A stretch of DNA of 64,000 bases from Gari tellinella. Lineage: Eukaryota; Mollusca; Bivalvia; Cardiida; Psammobiidae. The position numbers and the translations under genes are program-made. Positions 31,330 to 43,141 of this stretch are shown here, piece by piece. Every line of letters begins with the position of its first letter. Positions within the stretch are counted from its first letter, which is position 1. The stretch is from assembly GCA_922989275.2 (NCBI GenBank), contig OV277864.1:42345550-42409549 (forward strand), in the 5' to 3' direction. The notes beneath the pieces were generated by a model, which saw only the letters and a program-made list of their open reading frames with translations, did no database searches and had not been told where the DNA came from.

Positions 31330-31830
31330 CGTAAGAACGTCCGTCCGTCAACATTTTGTTTGGACGGAATTTTTCGGTTTCCGGAAAACTATCCAAAGGA
31401 TATAAATGAAACTTCACACGGATGTCATATGCACCAAGATCTGAAGCTGAGTTGAGTTTGAGATTCATTTGATTTGTCATAATAGAGTTATCTGCCCTTG
31501 GTGTACTCAAACATCATTTAACTTTTCTCGGATGACTATTGAAACTTTACACAAATGTTAATAACTTATATGCATCAAGATCTGAAACAGAGAAAAGCCT
31601 GAGGTTTATTTGATTTGTCGTTAAAGAGTTATGTACTCAGATATGCCATAAAATGCTTTTATTTTTATTTAACAGTGTTTACACACTTAGTTTGGGTTTT
31701 GATTATATTTACCCACAGTTTAATTATATAAGTATAACTTCATGAAAGGATTTGATTATAATTGAAATCGGGTCATTTTTAAAAGAGATATCTGCCCTTG
31801 GTGAGTACACTAGAGAATTAATCAAACTTT
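31330..31830. repeat. Diverged tandem repeat, unit roughly 110-120 bp
   Basis: CACCAAGATCTGAA and GCATCAAGATCTGAA, TTCATTTGATTTGTC and TTTATTTGATTTGTC, and two copies of TATCTGCCCTTGGTG recur in order. No gene is seen. Confidence 0.6.
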
Positions 31831-32091
31831 ATGCTCTAGTGTCTAAAAATTGGAATAGATTTTGATTTAATTAAATAAGTTTGCCCGTGTGCGTATAATG
31901 TACCGTTTGCGGTGCTTTCGTTACTATTTAGGTTTTTTATGTTGATACTAGCATATTACAATATGACAGAGTACAAACTCTACTTAGAAATAGTCTCCTG
32001 ACCTGGATCTTCACTGTTTGCATAAGAACAGTGTTCTTCTCACATGTACAGGACGTGAATATTTGTGACGAGGGTTCAAACGGTTAATATA

Positions 32092-32337
32092 CAGTGGAGA
32101 ATCTGTTATTCTTTCCCGTTTAAACGCAAACGTACGCAAACGCAAGGTACTAAAACGTAGAAAAGAACAACTTTTAGACAATTCTGATAATTCTTGTTTA
32201 TCTTGGTGGCAAACGGTTTGGAGCCTGATCAGACGCCGGGTTACCCGGCGTCTGATCTGGCTCCCAACTGTTTGCACTGCAAATAATAGTTTTTGCGTAA
32301 ACGCGTTTATTGGGAAAGAATAACAGATTCTCCACTG
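32092..32337. mobile_element. CAGTGGAG MITE with central palindromic module
   Basis: The ends CAGTGGAGAATCTGTTATTC and its complement are flanked by TA. Length is 246 bases. The related uninterrupted sequence at about 46275 (TTAATATACACGTTTTACC) gives the empty site, which confirms TA duplication. The central module is at 32209-32275. Confidence 0.92.
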
Positions 32338-32488
32338 TACATGGTTTACCGTTTTACTGAAAATATAAATTACAGTTGAGAAGACTATTTTTTCCAATTT
32401 ATACGCTAGAAAAATGCAAACGAGTTGAAATGAAACGTAGAAAATGACAATAATTGACTATTTTTATTATTCGTTTTAATCTGAGTGG

Positions 32489-32554
32489 AAAATAGTTTAA
32501 AGCCTGATCAGACACCGAGTTACCAGGCGTCTGATGTGACTCCAAAATGTTTGC
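32489..32554. repeat. Palindromic module, solo
   Basis: AAGCCTGATCAGACACCGAG and TCTGATGTGACTCCAAAATG pair with several mismatches. It lies between the MITE and the glycosyltransferase exon. Confidence 0.75.
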
Positions 32555-32631
32555 ATGAAAAAAATAGTTATAGCGTAAAGGATTTTATTCGGATAAAATA
32601 AGCCTTCACCACTATATACTGTATGAATCGT

Positions 32632-33095
32632 CTACTTCTGACAGAGCTCTTTATTTCCAAACAGAATATGACGACTAACGGACCCTACTGTAGTATTCAA
32701 ACGACGAATAGTTTCAAGAGAAATTTGCTTTCCAATATATCTTTCAAACATATGCATGCCGTAGTTGGTGGACCAGTCGTAGTTCCTCTTGTGTATCTTT
32801 TTCCTCTCATTAAAGTTTGGTTTCGTAAAGTTATAGCCTTCAATGTGAATTAAATGAGGGTACGTTTTTGACAGTTTATACGGATAATCCAGCGCATTCC
32901 ATGTCCATGTGTTCCGGTAATCAGTTTTGTACCCGGCATACCAGTGCCGCAGGAACGAAGCATTACTTGTAGACATGATGAGTTGAGAGCCTAGAGCAAT
33001 TCGCCGTTCAAGTCCCTGTGTGTAAGAATACTTACGTAATGGTTCAAGCGATCGTAAAACTACCTGGTCGCAATCCAAGTAAATCCCACCATAGT
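32632..33095 (-). CDS. Glycosyltransferase (GT32-like) terminal exon, copy a
   Basis: This exon encodes the catalytic C-terminal half of a Gly_transf_sug domain: YGGIYLDCDQVVLRSLEPLR, which holds the DxD sugar-nucleotide/metal motif, then HWYAGYKTDYRNTW, LIHIEGYNFTKPNF and NYDWSTNYGMHMFERYIG. It ends NTTVGSVSRHILFGNKEL and a stop at 32632. The exon starts after a TTTATTCTTTGCAG acceptor. The open frame seen upstream (MNIVDDDEEE...) is intron sequence. The phase, with bases AC first, fits the donor at 49220. Proteins of this type are type II membrane enzymes of the Golgi that transfer a sugar to glycan chains; donor and acceptor cannot be told here. It is about 80% similar to copy b and intact, which suggests selection. 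No separate upstream exon for it is seen in the window. Confidence 0.8.
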
Positions 33096-33361
33096 CTGCA
33101 AAGAATAAACGACGATTATTATCATCATCATCATCGGTCGACTTCTCCTCTTCATCATCATCAACAATATTCAATTATTTACTACTACTACTCAGTGACT
33201 ATAACACGAGCATGCAGTTGGTACGCATACAAACACGCGCATAAAATCAAAGGACTCACGATAAATGACATAAATGACATTACATACCTTTTACAAACAA
33301 TTTTAACCCTGATCAGACGCCGCTTTATGTTTATGATGGATATATATACATTACACACCTT

Positions 33362-33870
33362 TAAATAAAGTAAGTTCTTTATATATTTATATGTATATAT
33401 ACATACATAGTTTGTTCAAGAATATTACAATGTTACTTATCAAATTACAAGTAAAATCAGTCATACATATTTTCTTGTTATATATGTATATACATTATCA
33501 GAGTATATAACCATAAGCATTTACTCTCTCCACTATAAGGAATGTTTGTGTAGTTTAAAGACATAACTTGACGTAGTTTCGGTGATTACACCTACATGAA
33601 GTCAGGCAAAAAACTCAGACGTATTGTGATCATACCAGCATCATACCAGCAATATTGTCTATTTAAAAAATCAGTGAAGCGGCTCATGTGAGGCCCGTCT
33701 CTAATATTGTATATTTTAGTTTGAAAATGATCCCCCTTAAATATGAGTATTTCATTGCAACTCTAGACTCAATAAGATGGCTTTGCCACATATCTCTTTC
33801 CTTACATTTAATTTACGTCTATTGAGAACTATGGAGGGCGAACCATACAAAGCAACAGAGTAATGCATTT
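33362..33870. repeat. Segmental duplication of 12.2-12.95 kb and 20.5-20.7 kb
   Basis: The stretch matches, in order, 12180-12330, 12775-12955 and 20520-20690. At the other site it is split by MITEs and the 6.2-kb LINE. A half palindromic module (CCTGATCAGACGCCGC) lies just left, at 33288-33325. Non-coding. Confidence 0.65.
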
Positions 33871-34472
33871 TAAGGTAACCAAATGCCGTTACAGTAGATG
33901 TTTGGAATTTTGCTGTATTTTGCGTTCCAAAAGTCTTGAACATACTTTCTGTAAATAACGTTCTTGTGGCAGGTGTTAGTTTAGTTTAAACATGTTTTAT
34001 TCAGATATTTACATGCATATTACAAACATACAATAAGTTTAGGATTGAAACGAAAGCAAAACTTGCTTATTGAGTTTCTTTCCTTGCACCGTTGGATATA
34101 TACATATGCTCTGTCTATAGCTATACTATCATATATCGTATACATTCTTATATTAATGCAAAATACGTAGTTCGGTGCTGCCTCTCTTCAACGACTCTCC
34201 GTAATGAGTGTCGCTCAAGAAAGGAAGCACCAAATGAACAAAGTATTTGTGTCTCTATAAGTATGATGATAATGATAATGGTAAATGTTTTATTTAGATT
34301 AAGAACAAAAAATATTCAACAATGTAACATGGAATTTAGAATCGAACAATTAGTCGTATAAAGTTGTTTTGGTGAGGATTGACACAGGGGGAAAGGGAGA
34401 AACAGGGTCCCGAAGAATAGATGGATTGGATCGTGGTTAGAGTCAGTATATATAGAAATGCTATCGATTTTC

Positions 34473-37400
34473 TTAGAATCGCTTTGTATTTTTAATATAC
34501 CGGTGAACAGCTTCGACAATTTTAACATTTAAATCATAACGTAGTTGTGGATCACCTTGCAGAAATACGGAGAGCGATGGTGCTGTGTAAGTAGATACTT
34601 CGCGTAGAAGTTCAGTTCTTTGAATGTCGAAACTTTTGCATTTTAAGAAGAAATGCGCTGTATTTTCAATTTTGCCACATGTGCAGAGAGGAGTATTCAG
34701 ATATGTTCTTTGAGAAAAGGTCATGATTCAAAGAGCTGCAATTTGTACGAAGCCGAGTAAGTAGAATTTGGACTTTTCTGTGTCCATAATAGAAGTGTTT
34801 AGGTACAATTGGCTTGTTTTTCAGAGATGATTTAAATGTAGAAAGGCTAGGTGCATGTCTTGTGGTTTCGGGAAGGTTGTTCCACTCTTGTATAGTTGAG
34901 GGAAGAAATGACTTGTGATTAAAACTTGTGCGACAAGCCACAGACTGAATATTATTAGCATTTCTCAGTTGGTAGCGTGATGCATTACCAACTATTTCTG
35001 GTACGAGATCTGAAGATAGTGTGGCGTTAAATTATTGACCATCTTAAAAAGTAGTATTAATCTGTGATTTCTCCGCCTTAATTCTAAAGTTTCCCAACCA
35101 ACTTCTTTTAAAAGCTTTTCAATTGAAACCAGTTTAGTTGTTCCAGTGACTATTCTAGCTGCTTCATATTGGATTTTTTCAAGTTCATACTTTTGACCTT
35201 GGGTGCAATTACTAAAAATAATATCTCCATATTCTAGAATGGGTCTAATAAATGACGTATAAATAGTTTCGAGAGATGTCCTGTCTAATGTATATTTAAG
35301 TTTTCGCATAACATTTACTCTACTCCAGGCTTTTGATGCGATATATTCAATATGTGTATGCCATGTTAAATCATTTGACAGAAACAATCCTAGGTGCTTA
35401 TGTGAATCTACTTCTGGGATGATGTGGTTTTGCATACATACAGATGGGTGGTTATTTTGAACAGACTTTCGTGAAATAATTAGGGACTCGGTTTTCTTAG
35501 GATTGAACTTCACAAGCCATTTGTCCGCCCATAAACTAACTTTAGATATGTCTCTATCGATTTCAGATGCCATGAGTACTGGGTCATTCCCTATAATAAA
35601 CAGGCTCGTATCATCTGCAAATAAACGAACATTTGAACCAATATCATTGACGATATCATTTATAAAAACTAGAAATAGCAGAGGACCAAGGATGGAGCCC
35701 TGCGGTACCCCAGCTTTAACATATTTCCAGTCAGAAAATGTACCAGGCAAAGCAACACGCTGTTTCCTATTGGTCAAATAGTTAGTCAGCCACTCAAGCA
35801 GATCTCCTGTGACACCAGCAGCCTTAAGTTTTTCAATTAAACCTTTGTGCCAAACTCTATCAAAGGCTTTGCTGATGTCACAGAAGATAACTCGAATTTC
35901 CAAACCAGAATCAACTGCTTGACAGAAAGTATTATAAAGATAGGCCAATTGGTTTATGGTAGAGTCTCCTGGAGTGAAACCAGACTGGACCTCTGAAATG
36001 ACATTATGATCATGAAAATAGTTGTAAAGATGCTTAAATATAATCTTTTCAAAAACTTTGTCTAAGGCACTGAGCAAAGAGATAGGTCGGTAGTTAGATA
36101 CGATTGACGGATCGCCGGATTTAAATATTGGACACACATTCGCCTCTTTCCAACCAGAAGGAACCTCGCAAAGATCAAGACTTTGATTGAACAACCTGCT
36201 CAGTGGTATGGATAATTCGTTGGCTAACTCCCGCAAGATGCGATTGTTGACCTCATCTGGACCTACAGCTTTACCTTTTTGAAGATTTCTAAGTGTTTCA
36301 TTTACTTCTTCAGGAGTTATGATGATTGTAGATAGACTATGATTGGGCACAGTGAGATCTGGAAGTTCATGAAACTCATCATCTATAATAGTCTGTTGTT
36401 GGAAGAAGTTATTCAGAAGATTTGCTTTGTCGATATCCTCAGAAACAATAGTGGAATCAGATTGTAGAGGAGGAATAGCCGCTTTTCGACTAGGACAGAT
36501 AAACTCTTTTAGACAGTTCCACCAACTTTTCGAAGAACGGGTTTCAATTGTTAACTTATTAATTAATTTCTCATTACATTCTAGTTTACGTTTCCTGATC
36601 ATAGCTATAGTTTCGTTCCTAATCTTTCTAAATTTTTCCCAGTGATAAGCGTTATTTGTTTGTTTTGCTTTTTTGTAAGCCCGTTTACGTTTTCGGATAT
36701 TACGTTTTATGGATGATGTAATCCAAGTAGGTTCATTAGGTTTAATTGTAACTATTTTGTTGAAAATACATTGTTTTGAGATAGATATAATGAAGTCTGT
36801 AATTTTGCTTGCATGTATATTTATGTCTGTGTCATAAAGTAGATTCCAATCAGACGTACTAGCTAATGACCTTAATCTATCATAATTACCAGTATTAAAA
36901 TTCCATACACGTCGTTTAAAAGATTTGGTTTTGTTTGAATTGTAGTTTAAAATTCCAAATACAGGACAATGATAACGCACATTTGGTCTAAAAATGGGTC
37001 CCCCACTCCTGAAAACAATAATGTAATATCTTTACTAACAAAAATCAAATCGAGAATAGAAGAAGATGTCTCTGTGTAGTGAGTTGACTAATCTATACAC
37101 TGTTGTAGTGAGAACTGGTTACACAGAGACGTAACTCTTCTCCGAGAGGCATCCTTTGAGGTATTGTAATTAAAGTCCCCAGTGATAATAATATCGTTTA
37201 GCCCTGTATCGAAAGCAAGGTGAAAGGAAGTATCAATTATATCTTCGTAACGTTTATCAGCGCTTGGAGGCCTGTAAAATAGACCAAAAAGTAAACGTTT
37301 AGAGGTCAATGATATTTCTATCCAAATGCATTCTATTCCCTTGGGTTCAAGATCCAGTCTTCTGGTGTAGTGTATACTATCCTTCACATATAACAGGAGT

Positions 37401-38086
37401 CCACCATGACTATCACCTTCGCGATCCTTACGTTCGGGAACTGCATAGGAATCCATCAAGAGATCAGTAGTTGAAAGAGTGGGGTTAAGCCAAGTTTCAG
37501 AAAAACCAAGAATGTCGAAAGCTTGTAACTCACAGCTCAAAATATCAATTTTGTGATAAATGCTTTGCACATTGTAATGTACGAATGAGAGATGATTTAA
37601 AGGATCTATAGATTTAAATAAGAATGAGTTTGGGCATGATGTATCATTAGTACTGTCCGTGTCAGAAAGGGGGCCTGGGTTCGGATGTATGTCTCCAGAG
37701 ATAAAAATAAGTATTAACACACATAACGTTGCTGTAGCTGAGAAATAGAGAGTAGCAATACTGTAGAAAGCAAATAGGGCATTTTCTTCTTGAATTCGGC
37801 TGTGAGGCATTGCTTTCCAGTAGCAATTGCCTATACATGACGCTTTTTGACGACAAAGTTCACGGGTTCTATCCAGATCAATATTTAAAGAATACATGCA
37901 TATGCTGTTGTTTGCAACAAATACAAAAACAATTAACATAATAAGAAATGTAAATCGATAACGTATGCCGCCAGCGCTATGTGAGGCAGTTACCCCATGT
38001 ACTGTAGTCATCACGTCACAGATGACATGAAAACTAAGTATACAGCAACTGCCAACACCAGCACATAACGACATTCTGCTAAACAC
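34473..38086 (-). pseudogene. CR1-like LINE ORF2 with stop and frameshifts
   Basis: From 38086 the frame runs through a hydrophobic N-terminal region, the 2A-like GDIHPNPGP at residues 131-139, and the APE domain (VHYNVQSIYHK, GFSETWL, TGDFNYN) to a UAG at 37088. The APE end (SSSILDLIFVSKDI) continues beyond that stop. A frameshift near 36980-37000 then leads into the long reverse transcriptase part 36980-34992 (GKAVGPDEVNNRIL, NYRPISLLS, QSGFTPGDSTINQL, FCDISKAFDRVWH, AGVPQGSILGPLLF and the catalytic LFADDTSLFI). Two further shifts separate the C-terminal pieces, which include WNNLPETTRHAPSL and the zinc motif CTCGKIENTAHFFLKC. With at least four lesions it is a pseudogene. Confidence 0.85.
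37670..37696 (-). other. 2A-like motif GDIHPNPGP
   Basis: GDIHPNPGP follows a hydrophobic stretch (LFAFYSIATLYFSATATLCV and beyond). 2A peptides with D[VI]ExNPGP cause ribosomal skipping between Gly and Pro and are reported in some APE-type LINEs. Here His replaces the usual Glu, so activity is doubtful. Confidence 0.6.
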
Positions 38087-38565
38087 ACAGATCCGCTCCA
38101 GGAACCACTCCCCTCCCCCACCCCATGTGTCAAATCAAGTGAAATATTCATAAGGAAAAAAAGAAGAAAGCAAAAATATTGAAAATGCATAACGTTTTGG
38201 GAAAACGTAGAAATAGTATCTATAATGATGGTGTTTACGAGCCTCAACTTTTCGTTAAGTAAGCGTTAAATAATATGATACGCCTTTACAGCATTCAGAA
38301 TTCAATATCAGCGAATACCTTCACAATCATAATTTTATGATGAATATACTAGTACACGAGAAACGGACATGTAAAATATAATAAATGTTATCACCCCGAC
38401 AACAGATGCAAACTGTCAAGGAACACATTCTCATGAAATAAATAGGCATCAACCCTCTACACGCTATTTAACTGTCGTCGACCAAATGTGTTGTCTGCAA
38501 AACTGACCGAGTTGAACCATATTCATATCTTTAAGAAAAATTACAACAATGTGTCCAACAATATT

Positions 38566-38634
38566 TCCAACAGTTTGGATCCAGAGCAGACGCCTAGTTA
38601 CTCGGCGTCTCATCCGTATTCGAACTATTTGCAA
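38566..38634. repeat. Palindromic module, solo
   Basis: CAACAGTTTGGATCCAGAGC and GACGCCTAGTTACTCGGCGT, then CATCCGTATTCGAACTATTT. Stem mismatches are scattered. Confidence 0.8.
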
Positions 38635-38848
38635 AACAAAACTCATACACAACAGTAGGTTGTACATGTGACTAAGCGCTCATTAATAGATGCACCATAA
38701 TCCAATGCAAACATGAAAGTAATATTAACAGGTTATCATAATGTTTTATCACTACAGAAAAACATCTATAACATAACAGACTTAGTGTCACTCAGTCAGT
38801 CCTTTAGATGACAATTGTGAATTTACTACCATTATTAAAGAGCATTTG

Positions 38849-38913
38849 GAACAGTTTTGATCGAGATCAGACGCCGAGCAACCCTGCGTCTGAGCTGGAT
38901 CCAAACCGAACGA
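38849..38913. repeat. Palindromic module, solo, diverged
   Basis: AACAGTTTTGATCGAGATCA, core GACGCCGAGCAACCCTGCGTC, then GAGCTGGATCCAAACCGA. Confidence 0.75.
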
Positions 38914-39033
38914 AACACAATTCGATGCTTCGCCACAGAAAAGCCTGATACAAATGCAAATTACATCACCTCTATTACCACACGAATTCAATATATGGAA
39001 GATAAATTACATATTGTAAATATTTTTAAAAAA

Positions 39034-39068
39034 CTCGGCGTCTGATCCGGACCCAAACCGATTGACAC
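39034..39068. repeat. Half palindromic module
   Basis: Only the right half ACTCGGCGTCTGATCCGGAC and CCAAACCGATTG remains. Confidence 0.65.
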
Positions 39069-39705
39069 TTATTTCAGTGTTGCAGCAAGTAAACTGGTAC
39101 CAATTAAACTAAAGTGCACAAGCTAGTACAGAAGTATTTGATAACTTGGCTATGAGAGGGTTAACGAAGAATCATAATGTATATTAACTCATTTATCTCT
39201 GAAGCTTCAAAAGGACATTAAAATTTCCATTTAAGACTAGCCAAATGTTTAATGTTTGGGATTGATATTTTTCAAATTGATACAAAGGACAACAATGAAG
39301 ACCCTAATTCCAAGGCTCTTTTCGGACCCCTCGGATCTGAGTCGGCACTGTGTTTCACAAGAGGGCAGGTCTACTCGTCGCCAGGTTTCAATGTGTTACA
39401 AAACATATAAACCAACATCGAAAAAAGCATTTCAACCTCCCTCGAGCAGCAATAGAAACTTAATTGTTTTCGATTACTCTCTAGACGACAGCTCAATCTA
39501 AGAAGAAAGCTAAACGGAAACTCCACTATATAGAAACTTTTCGTGTTACTTCCATTCCGCACACGGCAATTGCGCCTGTCGCTCGAGAGAGATTACATTA
39601 CAGCAGGAATACCACAAGCTCATAAAAGATCCTAACATTTCCAAATTTTCAAGTACAATATAAGGAATCGCTGAGTTGTTATATAACACTAACACATTTA
39701 TGCAT

Positions 39706-39770
39706 ACAGAATGGATTCAGTTCAGAAGCCGCATAGTGCGGCGTCTGATCTGGATCCAAACTGCTTGAAA
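39706..39770. repeat. Palindromic module, solo
   Basis: AATGGATTCAGTTCAGAAGC and CGCATAGTGCGGCGTCTGAT, then CTGGATCCAAACTGCTTG. The left arm is eroded and the right arm is intact. Confidence 0.75.
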
Positions 39771-39895
39771 CTCATATCAACGTTTAAGGCTCAACTTTTA
39801 AAAGAGAAAGTAGACATCCGAAGATTTCGAAAAGAAATATCCTGCGAAATGGCAGCCCTGCTGCAGCTAAGGAAAACATTCTGTATATCAATTAA

Positions 39896-40929
39896 GGCCT
39901 TTGGCTACCGGAAGTCGGTCTTGCGGGCGAGCGGATATGCGTTTTGACGACACAGACTGTTTTCGTACGTGTTTATACTAGAAAATTTATATAAAGGAAA
40001 TGTTGATACGAATTAGTATAATCCCTCATAGCGCAGTTAGTATAGTGGTTGATTAGCAATGAAAAGGTCATAGGTTCGAGACCCATCCGATCCAAATATT
40101 TTTTTAGTGTCCGATTTATTGACTTGTCAATCCATAACGCAGTAATCAAGAGACATGTTATGTTTAGTCTTCGTTGATTAGAACTAGTGATGTTTACGGT
40201 CCAAGTATATGTCCACTTAGCTGTACGTTTTAGTTTAATGACTTACAAGTCAATTAAATCAGTATACATGTAAACGATTTTATCGAACTATAAAGCCACA
40301 CATTGAACCTTATCAATACGCTAACCTTTTCAAGATCGATATTGCCCATTATAATTATGTTAAAACAATATAATAAACCTTGTATGCAAGTCCATGAATA
40401 AATAATAATGCATTTTAATGACAAAATTTTAATTCTAAGGTAGGTAACTGTATCTAAACAACAAATTTCCCACATTTTAATAAGAAAATATGTTATTACA
40501 ACAAATCCTGACTGTAATATTTTCTAATTTTTTCAGACTGACTAGTTCATCAACCATATATTTGAATATAATGAAAACAAATATACATTGAATGAGTCAG
40601 TTTTTTGTAATTCAATTTTTTAGCATTTTGCAAAATTTAAATAGCTGATAACATTTTTCTGAACACCTTTATTCAAAATCTTTTTAGCTTTTCTTGTAAT
40701 GAATGTTGTGGACTACTTATTGGGTGAGAATTATAGTCATTAGCTTTATTCATTTTTAAGAAAAATAAAATCATCAAAATTCTAGGTTTTTGTCAGAAAA
40801 AAGACCTTAAAGACAAACCACACGATAAATTTTGCCTATATTTACACACATTGTTTCTTAGGCTATTATCATTCTTCATGAAAAGTTTCATAACAATCGT
40901 ATGAAAACTACGCGCATATGCGAAGTACC
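39896..40929. mobile_element. TTAA-flanked 1-kb element with tRNA-like core, copy 1
   Basis: TTAA flanks both ends (39892-39895 and 40930-40933). The ends GGCCTTTGGCTACCGG and ATATGCGAAGTACC are imperfect inverted repeats. It is nearly identical to 44581-45629, while the DNA beyond both TTAA sites differs, so these are independent insertions. No coding frame is conserved; the 73-residue minus frame present in both is not recognisable. Confidence 0.85.
40023..40095 (+). promoter_or_regulatory. tRNA-like segment in TTAA element, copy 1
   Basis: TAGCGCAGTTAGTATAGTGG looks like an A-box region and GGTTCGAGACCC like a B box, followed by a T run. The acceptor arms do not pair, so a working tRNA is unlikely. 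Confidence 0.6.
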
Positions 40930-41691
40930 TTAAGCTGCGAATAATATAAATTGTCGTTATAGTGCACAGGGATAACTAGCAGTTCAAGGCAATGTCAGGG
41001 GTCGTTCCAAAGATATATTTTAGCTACGATAGTACAGTCAAACTCAGTAACGAGATCATTGAGCAGTTTTCAATGTCCATGAGTAAGGCATGTGATCGTT
41101 CGACATGCAAACCAGAAAGCTCCTTACGAGGAGCCCTCTGCTCCACAGTCATCTTGATCAAAGCCACCACCTGCGGAAAACATCATTATCTGCAGACTGG
41201 TATTGTTGATAAAAGCTGCTAAAGCAATGTATGACTGTATAGTGCAGAAGAATTTGCTGTGCTGTAAGGTCGTTTGTGAAACGGCCCCGACGGTGACTAT
41301 TCAAAGTTAATCCGGGCCAAAACCGCATGCCTTAGTACAAAATGATCTCCACTTAGGATCCAAAGTGGACTCAGTTTCCCTTAGTAAGTAAGCGTGTTAT
41401 GAGAGTAATATTCAGTTTAGTACATGTAGCTGCAAACAATAGTACACCGACATACAGTCAAGCCCGTCTTAATCAACGACTAATAAAGAAACAACAACAA
41501 AAAGCCGTCATATCAGTATTATTTATGACAAGTATCATTAATGCAGGACAAAAGCAATGCAGAAGACTCTTATAAATATGAGTATTTCGCATTACTCTCT
41601 CCCGGCATCAATTGCCCGCCATGCACCTTCAATCGGTGTTCGCCTAACACAAGTTACTATTTTATTTGTGGTATGCATTGAGGGGTTTTAA

Positions 41692-42164
41692 CCCATTACC
41701 CCATAGTTACAGTGGAGAAACTGTTACTCTTTCCCGTTTAAACGCAAACGATTCGCAAACGCAAAGCACCAAAACGTAAAAAATACAACCCCTGGACAAT
41801 TCTGATAACTCATTTTTATCTCTGTGTCAGATTGGAGCCTGATCAGACGCCGATTTACCCGGCGTCTGATCTGGCTCCAAACTGTTTGTAATTGAAATAA
41901 TAGCTTCAGCGTAAACGCGTTTATTGGGAAAGAATAACGTTTTCTCCACTGTATGCCCTTTTATGCATTTGATAGTTCTCTCTTCTATAGAAAAAATATC
42001 CACTTATACAGTTATTGATATGCAACACAAGAAAAAGTTGTCTTATCCCAGCTGAAGGCCGCATAAAGAAGACTGAAAAGTAAGCAGACAGCACCCTAAG
42101 GTGCAATCTGCTTCACCGTCAACCCGCTTTAGGCGGTCACCCGAAACAGACTTTGAGGCAATGG
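41692..42164. mobile_element. TTAA MITE interrupted by a CAGTGGAG MITE
   Basis: It begins TTAA-CCCATTACCCCATAG at 41688 and ends near GGCAATGG. The inserted MITE (41710-41951) sits between two TA copies. The right half carries the hairpin AAGTAAGCAGACAGCACCC / GGTGCAATCTGCTTCAC, like that at 20960-21030. It resembles 48119-48347. Confidence 0.7.
41710..41951. mobile_element. CAGTGGAG MITE with central module, nested
   Basis: The ends CAGTGGAGAAACTGTTACTC and GTTTTCTCCACTG are flanked by TA. The module is at 41823-41888. 242 bases. Confidence 0.9.
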
Positions 42165-42959
42165 ATCATTGATAGTCTTACAATGATAAGATTAATAATA
42201 ATGTCCAATAGAATATTTACATCTAGTCAATATAACAAGTGACCTACTAATTAAACGGTTGGCAGGTGTTACCATAGTTACCAACTAATATCTACATTTG
42301 TTGTCTTATAGTTTCATTTTATAACACAAAAATATATAGTTATAGCAATTAAAGAGCGGCCCTGGTACATTTTAAGCATTCCTGCTCAGTTACATAGGAA
42401 ATAACAACATTAAAAATGATTTCGTTTCCATGGTTCCAACCTTAGCAACCCAAATCCCAAAGGCCTTCTCTCCAAAAGGTGAACAACACATTTGCTTTTT
42501 TGTTACTAGTGATCATATTCAAGGTCAGCATGAATGCATAAATATGCTATCAGCCCTTAAAATATGCCAAAATCATGATTTCAGTTTATTGGCCCCAATA
42601 GCTCTCATGTGCGTTCTAATCGGGTGTAATCGTGAGTTCAAATCATACGGTGTCATTTTATCTTAAATATTTATACTTTTCGCTAAAATGTTTATGAGTT
42701 TGTCATTTTTGACTGTCCAAATACACTGATTTTTTTTCTGGCAAAAAAATATTGTTTTTGCGTTGCCCTGGAAACCCGCTACCGGAAATAATTGTTTTCT
42801 TCCATTTAATGAAGAGATGTACAAGTGGTGTAAGTTTCATGCAAATCGGTGACTATGCGTGTCGCAATATTTTTTATTATTACATAGAATTGCTCTTATC
42901 AGCACTAATGTTGTTTTTTCTTGTATATACTTGTACATCTGTTTCGGTATAAATGCATA
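42165..42959. other. No gene seen; intergenic
   Basis: Short frames only, without recognisable motifs. Confidence 0.5.
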
Positions 42960-43141
42960 CAGTCGAACTTTGATATCTCAGTCGAACATTCATAATAAAA
43001 GCGTTACCAGGCCACGTTTTAACTTTGAAATAAGAATATGTTTGATATGTTTGACTGAAGTGCGGCCGAAATAATGCAAATCGACCATAGAGGTACTAAA
43101 TAATTCAAGTTAAAAGAGTTTGAGATATTGAAGTTCGATTG
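42960..43141. mobile_element. TA-flanked MITE (CAGTYGAA type), uninterrupted copy
   Basis: The ends CAGTCGAACTTTGATATCTC and GAGATATTGAAGTTCGATTG are flanked by TA. It is the empty-site counterpart of 20768-21174. Similarity to 21180-21560 continues to the right. Confidence 0.88.

Larger units (their letters stand above)
33978..38110 (-). mobile_element. CR1-like LINE, broken
   Basis: A minus-strand element with a 3' end near AATAAAACATGTTTAAAC at about 33990. It has an APE and reverse transcriptase ORF carrying several lesions, and an N-terminal region with hydrophobic segments and a 2A-like motif. ORF1 is not seen. The boundaries are approximate because no target duplication was found. A hairpin fragment like the CAGTGCTCCC MITE lies in its 3' part at 34171-34231. 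Confidence 0.8.

Noticed and set aside
32011..32397. Minus-strand frame of 128 codons, and similar frames at 47283-47510, 48655-48975, 48711-49022, 50793-51062 and 62798-63121
   Set aside because: All of them read through CAGTGGAG MITEs and their palindromic module. They recur on both strands wherever the MITE occurs and carry no protein motif.
32632..33174. Start of the glycosyltransferase frame at MNIVDDDEEE
   Set aside because: The acidic stretch comes from a (TCATCA)n-like intron tract upstream of a good acceptor, and the paralogous exon supports a start at the YGGIYLD block.
40023..40095. A functional tRNA gene
   Set aside because: A and B boxes are visible but the acceptor arms do not pair, and the same segment recurs inside a mobile element at 44.7 kb.
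40992..41222. 76-codon plus frame as a small gene
   Set aside because: No motif, no signal peptide and no related copy; length is within chance for this region.
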